From assembly GCA_945874105.1 (NCBI GenBank), contig CAMCFJ010000004.1, positions 60,448 to 124,447 on the forward strand: a DNA stretch of 64,000 bases. The letters run 5' to 3'. Position numbers and translations under genes: made by a program. The notes under the pieces are model-generated. The model was given only the letters and a program-made list of their open reading frames with translations. It had not been told where the DNA came from and ran no database searches. This document shows positions 27,992 to 37,188 of this stretch, one piece after another (the stretch's first letter is position 1; each line of letters opens with the position of its first letter). The stretch comes from Candidatus Nitrotoga sp. CP45. Its GTDB lineage: Bacteria; Pseudomonadota; Gammaproteobacteria; Burkholderiales; Gallionellaceae.

Positions 27992-28945
27992 ATGATGACT
28001 TGGCTACTTTCCGCTCTGCTACTACTTTCTACTCCAAGCGCGGGCGCGATGGAACTGCCCGGCATCCCCGGATTCATTGACGAAATGGTAATAAAACACC
28101 AGTTCAAGCGTGACGAACTGGAGCAGATGTTTCAACGCGCGCAATACCGCCAAGCTGTCATCAATTTCATTTCCGCGCCAACTACTATCAAACCTTGGCC
28201 ACAATACCGAGCCGCTTTCACCGACAATAAACACATAAGCGATGGACTAAAGTTTTGGCAAAACCATATCAACGCACTGCAACGTGCTGAAAAAGAATAC
28301 GGTGTTCCGCAGGAATTGATCGTCGCGGTGATTGGTGTGGAAACAAATTACGGCCGCAACACAGGCAAGTTCAATACATTGGATGCGCTTACTACCTTAG
28401 CCTTCGACTATCCGCGTCGTGCTGATTTTTTCCGCAGCGAATTGGAGCAATACCTGCTACTGGCACGCGAACAAAATTTCGAACCATTCAAAATACAAGG
28501 CTCCTATGCAGGTGCATTGGGCATTCCGCAATTCATGCCGAGCAGTTACCGAAATCATGCAGTAGACTTTAACAACGATGGAGCAGTTAATTTACTCAAT
28601 GACCCGGAGGACTCCATCGGTAGCGTAGCAAATTATTTCAAACAATATGGCTGGCAGAGTGGCGAACCTGTGGCGACTCGTGTCAAGTTAAGCGAAAAGA
28701 GTGAATTAAACATCAAAGAAACGCACAGCATGGCAACTTGGGCTGAGATGGGAGTGATTCCAGTGGCGCAAACCGCAGACCTGAATTCTGCATGGCTGCT
28801 GGATTTTACAGTCCCCGACGGCAAGGAATTCTGGCTGGCATTTAAAAATTTTCAAGTCATCATGCTTTACAACAACAACATCTTCTACGCTATGTCAGTG
28901 CACCAACTTGCCGATGCTCTCCACGATGCGCGAACCCTGAATTAA
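27992..28945 (+). CDS. mltB: Membrane-bound lytic murein transglycosylase B
   Basis: The 317-residue protein cleaves peptidoglycan to 1,6-anhydro-muropeptides. A signal sequence (MTWLLSALLLLSTPSAGAM) has no lipobox Cys, so this form is probably soluble periplasmic. The catalytic segment is VAVIGVETNYGRNTGKFNTL with the acid Glu. GSYAGALGIPQFMPSSYRN and the DFNNDGAVNLLNDPEDSIGS segment are characteristic of family 3 transglycosylases. It is followed 13 bases later by the sensor kinase gene. Confidence 0.93.
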   Translation: MMTWLLSALLLLSTPSAGAMELPGIPGFIDEMVIKHQFKRDELEQMFQRAQYRQAVINFISAPTTIKPWPQYRAAFTDNKHISDGLKFWQNHINALQRAEKEYGVPQELIVAVIGVETNYGRNTGKFNTLDALTTLAFDYPRRADFFRSELEQYLLLAREQNFEPFKIQGSYAGALGIPQFMPSSYRNHAVDFNNDGAVNLLNDPEDSIGSVANYFKQYGWQSGEPVATRVKLSEKSELNIKETHSMATWAEMGVIPVAQTADLNSAWLLDFTVPDGKEFWLAFKNFQVIMLYNNNIFYAMSVHQLADALHDARTLN

Positions 28946-28958
28946 ATCAATATAAATA

Positions 28959-30473
28959 ATGGGGATTTTTATAACCGCTGATACTGCAGGAACAGAGGGG
29001 GGGCTTGCTGCCACCGCTTTAGGACGATTTCGGCACAATCCAAAATCATTCCTGAAGCTGATTCTGCTCGGATTTACACTTGTCGGTCTGCCGCTTATTG
29101 TTGCGCTTATTAATAGCGCAATATCCATCGACCGTTTGGCAGACCAAAGTCGCAAGGCTGTATATCAGGCAGTTCAAATTACGCTGGCCAGCCATGCTTT
29201 AACAAATGAAATTAATTTAATGGAACGAAGCGTACGACAGACGCTTATTCTTGGTGATGAATCCTTGCTAGAGGGATATTTTCAAGCACACACAAAATTT
29301 GGGAAAACAGTCACAAATCTTTTCCAACTTTCATCGCGCACTGAGCAGAAGCAAATGTTGGAGCAGATGCAATCGCTGGAAGTCGCTGTTTTTAAAAAGG
29401 TATCGACTACTAGCCAATATCCAAACAAACTACGCGGGCTGGTTCAAAGCTTCGCGCCACTGCTGGATTCGGCAAGCAGCTTTTCTGCCGTCGGTTATGC
29501 TTTGATAGAACTTGAGGTGGATGAAATGCAGAATATGGCAGGGCATGCACACGCCGTTATGGTTTGGGAGTTGTTTGCTTTGATCCCGTTCGCGATTATG
29601 TTGGCACTTGGATTCTCTGTGTTGATTACACGTCCAATTCGTCAAATTGATGAAGCTATCCGAAACATGGGACAGGGTGAGTTATCAAAAGTAGTACGTG
29701 TCGATGGCCCACAGGATTTAATGTACCTTGGCGAACGCCTTGATTGGATGCGTCGGCGCTTGCTTAAACTGGAAGAGCAAAAATCCAAATTTCTGCAACA
29801 CGTTTCTCACGAGCTCAAAACACCCCTCACATCAATGCGCGAAGGTGCGGACTTGCTTGCAGAAGGTGTAGCTGGGGAGCTGACCGTAAAACAACAGCAG
29901 ATCGCAAAAATCCTTCATAGCAACAGCATGCAATTGCAAAAACGCATCGAAGATTTATTGAGTTACAGCGCATTGCAAACCGAGAAATCTGCGCTTATTA
30001 AACATCAAACAAATTTTTCGGGCATTTTGAATGTCGTATTGCAAGATCATAACCTCGCCATTATAAATAAAAACCTGAATATCGATCTAGCTTGCACCGA
30101 ATTGATGATCGATTGTGACGAACAAAAAGTCAGAATCATAATTGACAACCTTTTATCAAATGCCGTGAAATTTTCCCCACTCGGCGGCCGCATCAAAATA
30201 TGGACAAACCAGGTGGACGATTCAGTACAGCTGGACATAATGGATACCGGTTCAGGCATAGACAAAATTGACCAGGACAAAGTATTCGAGCCATTTTACC
30301 AGGGGCGAAGAAGGCCCGAAAGTCACGTTAAGGGAACGGGATTGGGGCTATCCATTGCGCGTGAGTATGCACTTGCTCATGGTGGCAATATTGATCTAAT
30401 GCAACAAAAAATTGGGGCGGGTGCACATTTCCGCCTTACCTTGCCTATGCATGATCCAGAAAGTTTCTCATGA
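28959..30473 (+). CDS. GlrK/QseE-like sensor histidine kinase
   Basis: The 504-residue inner-membrane kinase has a first membrane segment at about 33-56 (LILLGFTLVGLPLIVALINS), a periplasmic region of about 140 residues and a second segment at about 205-225. HAMP, HisKA with FLQHVSHELKTPLTSMREGA (phospho-His) and an HATPase domain with DNLLSNAVKFSP and GTGLGLSIAREY follow. The H-box wording is close to GlrK. It overlaps the lipoprotein gene by 4 bases, which in turn overlaps the sigma-54 regulator gene. This is the layout of the glrK-qseG-glrR operon. No strong ribosome-binding site precedes the ATG. Confidence 0.92.
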   Translation: MGIFITADTAGTEGGLAATALGRFRHNPKSFLKLILLGFTLVGLPLIVALINSAISIDRLADQSRKAVYQAVQITLASHALTNEINLMERSVRQTLILGDESLLEGYFQAHTKFGKTVTNLFQLSSRTEQKQMLEQMQSLEVAVFKKVSTTSQYPNKLRGLVQSFAPLLDSASSFSAVGYALIELEVDEMQNMAGHAHAVMVWELFALIPFAIMLALGFSVLITRPIRQIDEAIRNMGQGELSKVVRVDGPQDLMYLGERLDWMRRRLLKLEEQKSKFLQHVSHELKTPLTSMREGADLLAEGVAGELTVKQQQIAKILHSNSMQLQKRIEDLLSYSALQTEKSALIKHQTNFSGILNVVLQDHNLAIINKNLNIDLACTELMIDCDEQKVRIIIDNLLSNAVKFSPLGGRIKIWTNQVDDSVQLDIMDTGSGIDKIDQDKVFEPFYQGRRRPESHVKGTGLGLSIAREYALAHGGNIDLMQQKIGAGAHFRLTLPMHDPESFS

Positions 30474-31045
30474 GTATTACCCCAAAGAAGTCATGGGTTT
30501 TAATAGCAATGATATTAATCATTCTGAGCGCCTGTTCAATCATCCCAAACCAACGAAACCAACCGAGCCAACCAAACCAACCAAACCAACCACCTATAGT
30601 AATGTTGCCTCCTCAACCGCTTGCTATCGCACCCAGCCAACTGGAAGTATTAATGCAATATTACGATAACATCCGAAAAATGCCCGTAACAGAACTGGTC
30701 AAAGAACATGACAAGGCGAAACAAAATTTAATATTAACCAGGAGCTACAGTGCTCGAGCAGAATTGGCTTTGCTCCTTGTATTGCCCAATACATCCTTCC
30801 GCGATACTGGTGCGGCACTTAATCTACTCAATGAATGGCCGAAGGATGCGCAATTGTCGACCAGCATGCGTAGCTTCAAACATTTACTGTCAGCGCTACT
30901 TACTGAACAACAGCGTATTAACAGCAGCGTGAATGAGCTATCGCAAAAGTTGAAAGAAGAGCAAAAACATTCTGAGGTTTTAAAAAATCAGATTGATAAC
31001 ATCAAGAATATGGAAAAAAACCTTATCCTCAGGGATAAGCGTTGA
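30470..31045 (+). CDS. QseG-like lipoprotein between kinase and regulator
   Basis: The 191-residue protein has a lipoprotein signal with lipobox ILSAC (Cys about 24) and then a short repetitive linker of Asn/Gln/Pro (NQRNQPSQPNQPNQPP). A helical body with a C-terminal coiled coil (about 140-190, LSQKLKEEQKHSEVLKNQ) follows. Its place between GlrK-like and GlrR-like genes matches QseG, an outer-membrane lipoprotein that modulates the kinase. Sequence similarity alone would not name it. It overlaps both neighbours by 4 bases. Confidence 0.75.
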   Translation: MSITPKKSWVLIAMILIILSACSIIPNQRNQPSQPNQPNQPPIVMLPPQPLAIAPSQLEVLMQYYDNIRKMPVTELVKEHDKAKQNLILTRSYSARAELALLLVLPNTSFRDTGAALNLLNEWPKDAQLSTSMRSFKHLLSALLTEQQRINSSVNELSQKLKEEQKHSEVLKNQIDNIKNMEKNLILRDKR

Positions 31046-32421
31046 GTACAATACAAAAAATGACTGAATCTAATCCAAAAATCCTCATAGTCGACGATGA
31101 TACGGACCTGCTAGAACTGCTGTCCATTCGTTTAACGGCCGCTGGATATAAAACGGAATTGGCGCAAAGTGCCGAGATAGCCCTTAATTATTTAGACGTG
31201 TCACGCCCGCAACTGGTTATTAGCGATATGCAAATGAGCGGCATGGATGGAATGAAACTGTTCGAACATATTCACCGCACCACCCCTACTTTGCCCGTAA
31301 TCATCCTGACGGCACATGGCACCATACCTGATGCCGTTGCCGCGACTCAGCGAGGTGTATTCGGCTATCTGACCAAACCTTTCGATAGTAAAATTCTGCT
31401 GGCTCAGGTTGTTCAAGCTCTCAGACTGGCACCCAGCACTGCCCTAAAAAATGATGAACCACAAGCATCTTGGCGCAAAAATATCATCACCCAAAGCGCT
31501 GTGATGGAGGATATCCTCACGAAAGCAGAGCTCGTCGCAAAAGGCGACGCAAGCGTGCTTATTTATGGAGAAAGTGGTGCCGGCAAGGAATTGTTTGCCC
31601 ATGCAATTCATGATGCATCCAAGCGCCATCATCGACCATTTGTAGCTGTCAATTGCGCTGCAATTCCCGAACAGTTATTGGAATCAGAATTGTTTGGGCA
31701 CGTCAAAGGGGCGTTTACTGGTGCTGTTCGAGATCACAAGGGCTTGTTTCAATTGGCAGAGGGGGGGACGCTTCTTCTTGATGAGATTGGCGACATGCCG
31801 CTTCCGCTCCAGGTCAAGTTATTACGCGTTCTCCAGGAAAGACAAGTACGCCCTGTAGGGTCAGCGCAAACAATTCCTGTGGATGTACGCATTATTTCTG
31901 CTACCCACCGCGACCTCCTGGCTGAAATCGGTACAGGCGGTTTTCGCGAAGATCTCTATTATCGACTAAAAGTTGTAGCGCTGACCATCCCAGCATTGTC
32001 ACAAAGGCGTGAAGATATTCCTATACTGGCGAACCATTTTCTCAGCTTGCTTTGCGCAAAATACGATAAGAAGATTAATGGATTTTCTCCTGATGCAATG
32101 GAAATGCTGGTACGCGCCTCTTGGCCTGGTAACGTGCGTCAACTGATGAACATTGTTGAACAATGCGTTGTTCTAAGCACTGCTCCCCTCATTTCTCCTG
32201 TTCTGGTCTACGATGCCATGCAAAAAGAAGAAGAAGAGTTAGTTTCGTTCGAAGATGCGCGAAGGCATTTCGAAAGAGATTATTTGGTACGTGTGCTAAA
32301 AATTACGGCAGGTAATGTAACCAAAGCGGCTGGTTTAGCCAAACGCAACCGAACCGAGTTCTATAAATTACTCCAGAGACATCAGCTCGACCCATCCATT
32401 TTTAAACAGTCACAAAATTAA
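31042..32421 (+). CDS. GlrR/QseF-like sigma-54-dependent response regulator
   Basis: The 459-residue regulator has a receiver domain (LIVDDDTDLLELL, acceptor Asp in LVISDMQMSG), a sigma-54 AAA+ domain (Walker A GESGAGKELFAHA, the sigma-54-contacting GAFTGA loop, Walker B GGTLLLDEIGDM) and a C-terminal Fis-type HTH (GNVTKAAGLAKRNRTEFYKLL). It should activate sigma-54 promoters when phosphorylated by the kinase encoded two genes upstream. In enterics GlrR activates glmY and rpoE; the targets here are unknown. Confidence 0.94.
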   Translation: MSTIQKMTESNPKILIVDDDTDLLELLSIRLTAAGYKTELAQSAEIALNYLDVSRPQLVISDMQMSGMDGMKLFEHIHRTTPTLPVIILTAHGTIPDAVAATQRGVFGYLTKPFDSKILLAQVVQALRLAPSTALKNDEPQASWRKNIITQSAVMEDILTKAELVAKGDASVLIYGESGAGKELFAHAIHDASKRHHRPFVAVNCAAIPEQLLESELFGHVKGAFTGAVRDHKGLFQLAEGGTLLLDEIGDMPLPLQVKLLRVLQERQVRPVGSAQTIPVDVRIISATHRDLLAEIGTGGFREDLYYRLKVVALTIPALSQRREDIPILANHFLSLLCAKYDKKINGFSPDAMEMLVRASWPGNVRQLMNIVEQCVVLSTAPLISPVLVYDAMQKEEEELVSFEDARRHFERDYLVRVLKITAGNVTKAAGLAKRNRTEFYKLLQRHQLDPSIFKQSQN

Positions 32422-32674
32422 TTAGCTAAACGCCCGGTATTTCATCAGGAAAAAGTAGTGAGGTCGGTTGGCTATAGTGGCGTTCAACTTCAAGTTATTG
32501 ATGGATATAACGAGATATCTATAGGCTACCAGCCTGAAGATAGTTTGCATATTATGTGACATTCGCACCCAATAACCAGGCTACTTCATAAACTTGTTTG
32601 CATGTCTATCCCGCGACACTATCCCGCGAGCCATATTGTGCAGAAAGTTTTACTGGTGTATAAAAGCTGTGTTC

Positions 32675-32701
32675 TAAAGTTTTGAATTTGGCAGCCGATA
32701 A
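32675..32701 (+). promoter_or_regulatory. Perfect sigma-28 (FliA) promoter of flgM-flgN
   Basis: TAAAGTTT, 11 bases, GCCGATAA: all 16 positions match the FliA consensus. It lies 34 bases upstream of the flgM ATG, giving the usual autoregulatory loop in which FliA makes its own anti-sigma factor. Confidence 0.93.
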
Positions 32702-32735
32702 CGAGTCTTATCAGCGTTGAAATAAAGAGGTCATC

Positions 32736-33041
32736 ATGAAAATTGAAAAAAATAGTAAACCGTTGCCTACTGCCACGTCGGGTGAAGAGCGAGCGCGTGC
32801 ACCCACCGCTAGCCCTGCCGATAGCACACAATCCACTGCCACCAGCGTACATCTGGGTGCAACTTCCGCTCAACTTCAAAAAATGGAAAGCAGTATGGCA
32901 AACGCACCGCTAGTGGATGCAGCTAAAGTCGCAGAAATTAAGCAAGCCATCAGTGACGGCCGTTTTCAGGTTAATCCCAGTGCTGTGGCTGATGGCTTGA
33001 TCCAAACGGTGAAGGATTTGATTAGTTCGCACAAAACATGA
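32736..33041 (+). CDS. flgM: Anti-sigma-28 factor
   Basis: The 101-residue FlgM binds FliA and blocks late flagellar genes until the hook is complete and FlgM is exported. The N-terminal half is disordered and Ser/Thr/Ala-rich. The conserved C-terminal helices read VDAAKVAEIKQAISDGRFQV and AVADGLIQTVKDLI. Length is typical. GAGGTCATC precedes the ATG. It is followed 6 bases later by flgN. Confidence 0.95.
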   Translation: MKIEKNSKPLPTATSGEERARAPTASPADSTQSTATSVHLGATSAQLQKMESSMANAPLVDAAKVAEIKQAISDGRFQVNPSAVADGLIQTVKDLISSHKT

Positions 33042-33047
33042 CGTAAT

Positions 33048-33536
33048 ATGGCCAATGACATACCTGCCGCTGCGACGGCAGAATTTATCTCTCAGATGCA
33101 TGCAGAGCTTACTGTATTGCATGCATTCATACGCTTGCTCGAAACTGAACAACAAGCCTTACTCAACGAACAGACCGAACAAATACAAACGCTGGCTGAA
33201 AACAAGACCCAAATGGTACAGGAGTTAACCAGTCTGGTGAATGCACGGAGGAATGGCATGCTTACTCGGGGTATAAAATTTGAACCCGGCAGTATGCAAA
33301 CTTGGTTGCAAACCCATACTGCAATCAATTTGCCGACGTGGCACGAAATCCAGCAAATGGCTACACATGCACAGCAGATGAACCACGCCAATGGAGAGTT
33401 AATTCAAGTAAGAGTGCGCCATAACCAGCAGACACTAACTATGTTGCACAATGCTACACGTAGCGCCAATGGCTTATACGGCCCTGATGGCCAGCCCAGC
33501 ATGTCCGTATCAGGCCGTATTTTAAACAGTGTCTAA
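33048..33536 (+). CDS. flgN: Flagellar export chaperone FlgN
   Basis: This 162-residue, largely helical protein is the chaperone for hook-filament junction proteins FlgK and FlgL. The N-terminal helix LTVLHAFIRLLETEQQALLN and the following QTLAENKTQMVQELTSLVNA fit the family. The C-terminal part (YGPDGQPSM) matches the YxxxG end common in FlgN. It follows flgM by 6 bases under the same sigma-28 promoter. Confidence 0.9.
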   Translation: MANDIPAAATAEFISQMHAELTVLHAFIRLLETEQQALLNEQTEQIQTLAENKTQMVQELTSLVNARRNGMLTRGIKFEPGSMQTWLQTHTAINLPTWHEIQQMATHAQQMNHANGELIQVRVRHNQQTLTMLHNATRSANGLYGPDGQPSMSVSGRILNSV

Positions 33537-33695
33537 TAAATTCAATGCGGTCGCCATCCTTCCCATGAGAGCGGTAACCCACACAGTATTATCTAGCAAC
33601 CGCACAAAGCTATCCCCCGCATAGCGCCATACAATAACGCCTTTTTTTTTCGAGCAAACATTCCAGCTACAGTATGGAAATTTGATACGTTCAGC

Positions 33696-34046
<351 letters not shown>

Positions 34047-34186
34047 TCATATGTTAGAGCGTAAACAACATTATTTGGAACCTGCTATTGGTAGAACAGT
34101 AACGCTTCCTCAAATATTCAAACCATCGTTTCATTATGAGTGCTGCGTTTGGAAAGGTAGAGTTCAACCTATTCAAAATTGCTGAA

Positions 34187-35488
34187 TCAGAACGGCAGCG
34201 TCGCATCGACCGAAATTATCAATTGATCCTTTCTATTGTCAAATGGCCGGTATGCCTGGCCGATTCCTTCCACTCTGTCGTAGCGGATATTTGGTCGAAT
34301 ATTCAACTTTTGCATGGCTTTCGAATCCATATTCAACTGTTTCGCCGGTTTCCAATTCATGCCTATGGTGACATCATAATAATCGGCGGGTTGACAGGTA
34401 GCCATGAAGTCGGCCGCAAAGCTGATGTGTACACCATTGGTTGCTTGAGCGACTCGGACTGGCGAGCAGACACGGAATCCGTCTTTATCACGGAACCATT
34501 CACTACGGATGCCCACCGACAAATCCTCCCTGAGGTCATGATGCAACTGCATGTCGATTCCATACCATGCCACATCCTTATTACCATCAGGCATGAAAGC
34601 ACCGCCCGCGAAACCACTAGTTTGGTGCAAAACCAGGAGCGTTTTTGGTGTGATTTGATGTTGCAGCACAAGGCTGTAGAAACCCCAAGGCTCATTGCTT
34701 CGTGTAGAAGTCCTGCTGTAGGAGCCGGTGAGATTGGCAGAGCTTCTCTTATCGTCGCTGGTCCAGGTAGTTCCGGCTAAGCCGCCCCAATTGCTCAATT
34801 CTTTATCCCACCCACCATCCCAACCGCCGGTTGCGCTACCGGTGATTGCACCGCCTATAAACGACCAATTCTTGTTGACCACATAGTTGCCCACCAAGCC
34901 GGTATGGGTAAACGGCTCGCCATTACTGAAGGTATAACCACGTGTATAAAAGAAGTTGTCAGGAGCTGGAACCGTTTCATAACCGGTTGGTGAATAAAAA
35001 TGGCCGATCTTGAGATTCAGGCCATTTCCAACCGGTACATAGGTTTCTATATAAGCCTGTGGTAATGCCATATTGTAGAAGCGGCTAGAAGAACAGCATA
35101 AACTCAGATCCCAATTGCTCCTTTTCAAGGGTTGGCCGGTATTCACGTCGAATGAGGGGATGCCGTACGCTTGGGCAAAAATAGCATCGGTTCCAAACAT
35201 TACGTCAAACCGCCCCCCGAAATCCCATGCTTTACCCTCCGTCGCTACGGCGCGCTGCATAAATACATTAAGCTGATTCAGTTGAAACTCTTTGGAACGG
35301 TCAGCAAAAGTGACAGGGCCATTGAATCGATTGGCTGGATTATTTGCGTTATAAGTTATTCCCGCATTGATCCAACCGCCGACTTCAATGCCATTATCTT
35401 TAAATAGAGAAGTGGGTTCATCGGCAGCTGCTGTGGGAAGTATGAACAAAGCGCCTAGAGCAGTGATGAATAATTTTGTTTTGAACAT
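34187..35488 (-). CDS. Outer-membrane beta-barrel porin (BBP2-type), nitrogen-regulated
   Basis: The 433-residue protein has a signal peptide (MFKTKLFITALGALFILPTAAA) and then alternating beta-strand sequence rich in aromatic and Gly residues, ending in Phe (ISVDATLPF) as outer-membrane barrels do. Motifs such as GWINAGITYN, GGRFDVMFGTDAIFAQAYG and GLNLKIGHFYSPTGYETVPA fit the BBP2/DUF1597-like porin group. The substrate is unknown. A sigma-54 promoter and NtrC-like sites lie upstream and glnK lies 152 bases downstream on the same strand. A role in uptake of a nitrogen compound is a reasonable inference. Confidence 0.82.
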   Translation of the reverse strand: MFKTKLFITALGALFILPTAAADEPTSLFKDNGIEVGGWINAGITYNANNPANRFNGPVTFADRSKEFQLNQLNVFMQRAVATEGKAWDFGGRFDVMFGTDAIFAQAYGIPSFDVNTGQPLKRSNWDLSLCCSSSRFYNMALPQAYIETYVPVGNGLNLKIGHFYSPTGYETVPAPDNFFYTRGYTFSNGEPFTHTGLVGNYVVNKNWSFIGGAITGSATGGWDGGWDKELSNWGGLAGTTWTSDDKRSSANLTGSYSRTSTRSNEPWGFYSLVLQHQITPKTLLVLHQTSGFAGGAFMPDGNKDVAWYGIDMQLHHDLREDLSVGIRSEWFRDKDGFRVCSPVRVAQATNGVHISFAADFMATCQPADYYDVTIGMNWKPAKQLNMDSKAMQKLNIRPNIRYDRVEGIGQAYRPFDNRKDQLIISVDATLPF

Positions 35489-35541
35489 AGCGTTTCTTTC
35501 TAATGTTGGAAGCGGAATTAAAGAACATCCAATCAGATATC

Positions 35542-35557
35542 AGCAGTTTCCGTGCCA
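35542..35557 (-). promoter_or_regulatory. Sigma-54 promoter of the porin-glnK unit
   Basis: TGGCACGGAAACTGCT on the minus strand matches the sigma-54 consensus TGGCACG-N4-TTGCW at all but one position, with the required 10 bases between GG and GC. It lies 54 bases before the porin ATG. Confidence 0.8.
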
Positions 35558-35620
35558 CTGTAATTTAGTTAGCAAAAACAATATATTGACGAGTATTATG
35601 GAAATAAAAGAAGATTTTTA

Positions 35621-35669
35621 TGCACCAATTTTAAGCATCTTAAAATAGTTAGCGCACTAATCAGGTGCT
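35621..35669 (-). promoter_or_regulatory. Two NtrC-like enhancer sites
   Basis: CGCACTAATCAGGTGCT (35653-35669) matches the NtrC site TGCACT-N5-GGTGCA except at its outer two bases. TGCACC with a weaker right half lies at 35621-35637, 32 bases (about three helical turns) away. They are about 65-125 bases upstream of the sigma-54 promoter, a normal enhancer position. Confidence 0.7.
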
Positions 35670-36094
35670 CGGAGCACTACACTAACTCTCACATGTAAAA
35701 CATGAACATGGATGCAAATAAAAAATAGTAAAAACTCCCAGTTTGGACGGTATCACCCTGGAAACTATCAATACGTAACTATCTGAGAACATGGGCTGGG
35801 AAGCTATGGGCGCCACTGTGCCAGTGCGATGTTTCACTCACGATCCAAGTATAAAATCCAGCTAGAAATTTTTACGAAGAACGCCGCGGGCTCATAAAAA
35901 AGTTTAATTGCTTTATTTACAACAAGTTAATATATTTGTTTAAAGATTATTCTTCACGCTAAAGTGGTAGTTGTCAACACAAAATGGGGGATGTGCTGTT
36001 TGGTGGTACGGCCAGGTGAAGTGGCCGCCACTGTGCTGTTTAGCATGCATACTGGCGGATAAGTTCAAACATATCCTGGTAGGATCAATATTAA
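35670..36094. other. Intergenic region upstream of the porin gene
   Basis: This part of the gap between porin and mscS genes is AT-rich with no convincing ORF. A short palindrome, GTGCTCGGAGCAC, at 35665-35677 overlaps the NtrC-like site. A 10-base direct repeat TGTGCTGTTT occurs near 35994 and 36034. I see no RNA gene. GGAAGCTATGGGCGCCACT near 35809 has a near-copy at about 37017. Confidence 0.35.
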
Positions 36095-36928
36095 TCAGCA
36101 TGGCTCCTGCGCGTTGACGATGCGAATTTTGCGCTCGGAGGGTGGATAGTCCACGCCAGCAGCGCGAATTTTCTCAATCATCGCCCGATTGATCTCGGCA
36201 CCCACGGGCACGAAATCAGGTGCCTTAACCCAAGGTTTGACGGCAATACCGATTGATGCGTCGGCAAGGGTCATCACCCCAATGAATGCCGCAGGCTCTC
36301 TCAACACGCGTGAATTTTCCTTAACCACTTCGGCAATTGCTGTGAGAGCTCGCTCAAGATCATCGGCTCGGGCGATGGCAACACGCATGTCAAGTTGCCG
36401 GATATGACCATAGTTGTGCAGTATCTCCCCGACAATCTTGCGGTTCGGAACTACAACCACTGAGCAATCGGAGTGGCTAAGCTTGGTGGAAAAAAGGTCG
36501 ATTTCAACGACTTGACCCTCGACGCCGACTATAGCGACATACTCACCTACCCGAAACGGTTGGGTGAAGATAATCGTGAGTCCCGCCGCAAGATTTCCCA
36601 ACACCCCCTGCATCGCAAGAGCAACACCAGCTCCAGCCACACCCAACCCGGCGATTAGTGGCAGCAATTCGACGCCAAGATTTTGCAGCGCCATGATCAG
36701 GAAAAGACCTACCACCATCAGGCGCACGACTCGTACCAGAAGTAATCGCACCGGCGGCTCGAGCTGGAGCTTGCTAAGCCAGCGATGGAAGACTGAGCCG
36801 ACCCAACGCCCTGCATAAAAACCAACCACCAGGATGATGATCGCAACAACGACCTTCGGTCCAAACTTGATGCCCAGGTCGATGAGCGTGTTCTGCGCTT
36901 GTTCTATAACAGAAAGCTGATTCAGCAT
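36095..36928 (-). CDS. mscS: Small-conductance mechanosensitive channel
   Basis: The 277-residue inner-membrane channel releases solutes on hypo-osmotic shock. Three membrane segments are visible (about 25-45, 65-85 and 90-112). The third carries the Gly/Ala-rich pore helix GLGVAGAGVALAMQGVLGNLAAG, quoted here only as a recognised pattern. The cytoplasmic beta domain follows with GEYVAIVGVEGQVVEIDLFSTKL and VVVPNRKIVGEIL. Length is close to E. coli MscS (286). It is monocistronic, with gaps of several hundred bases on both sides. Confidence 0.94.
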   Translation of the reverse strand: MLNQLSVIEQAQNTLIDLGIKFGPKVVVAIIILVVGFYAGRWVGSVFHRWLSKLQLEPPVRLLLVRVVRLMVVGLFLIMALQNLGVELLPLIAGLGVAGAGVALAMQGVLGNLAAGLTIIFTQPFRVGEYVAIVGVEGQVVEIDLFSTKLSHSDCSVVVVPNRKIVGEILHNYGHIRQLDMRVAIARADDLERALTAIAEVVKENSRVLREPAAFIGVMTLADASIGIAVKPWVKAPDFVPVGAEINRAMIEKIRAAGVDYPPSERKIRIVNAQEPC

Positions 36929-37188
36929 GGCTCGATTTCCATTGGTTTGATTACACAGTTATGACTATCTTTTCCGTGGTCTTCTGCCTTGAGAGTCAGA
37001 AACAACGATGCGCCAATTGGAGCTATGGCGCCACTAAGATAAAGGAAGTCGAGTTGGCCCAACAAACCGTTGCCGTCATCCCACCAGCTTACAATTCCAT
37101 TACTTATGGCAAGTCATCCATACATGCATGAAGGGGAGACCCAATTTAAAGAATTGCCATATTGTTGATGATCGATTCATTAAGAATT

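Noticed and set aside
33640-33656. T9 run after flgN as a terminator
   Set aside because: I cannot find a stable stem directly upstream of the T run.
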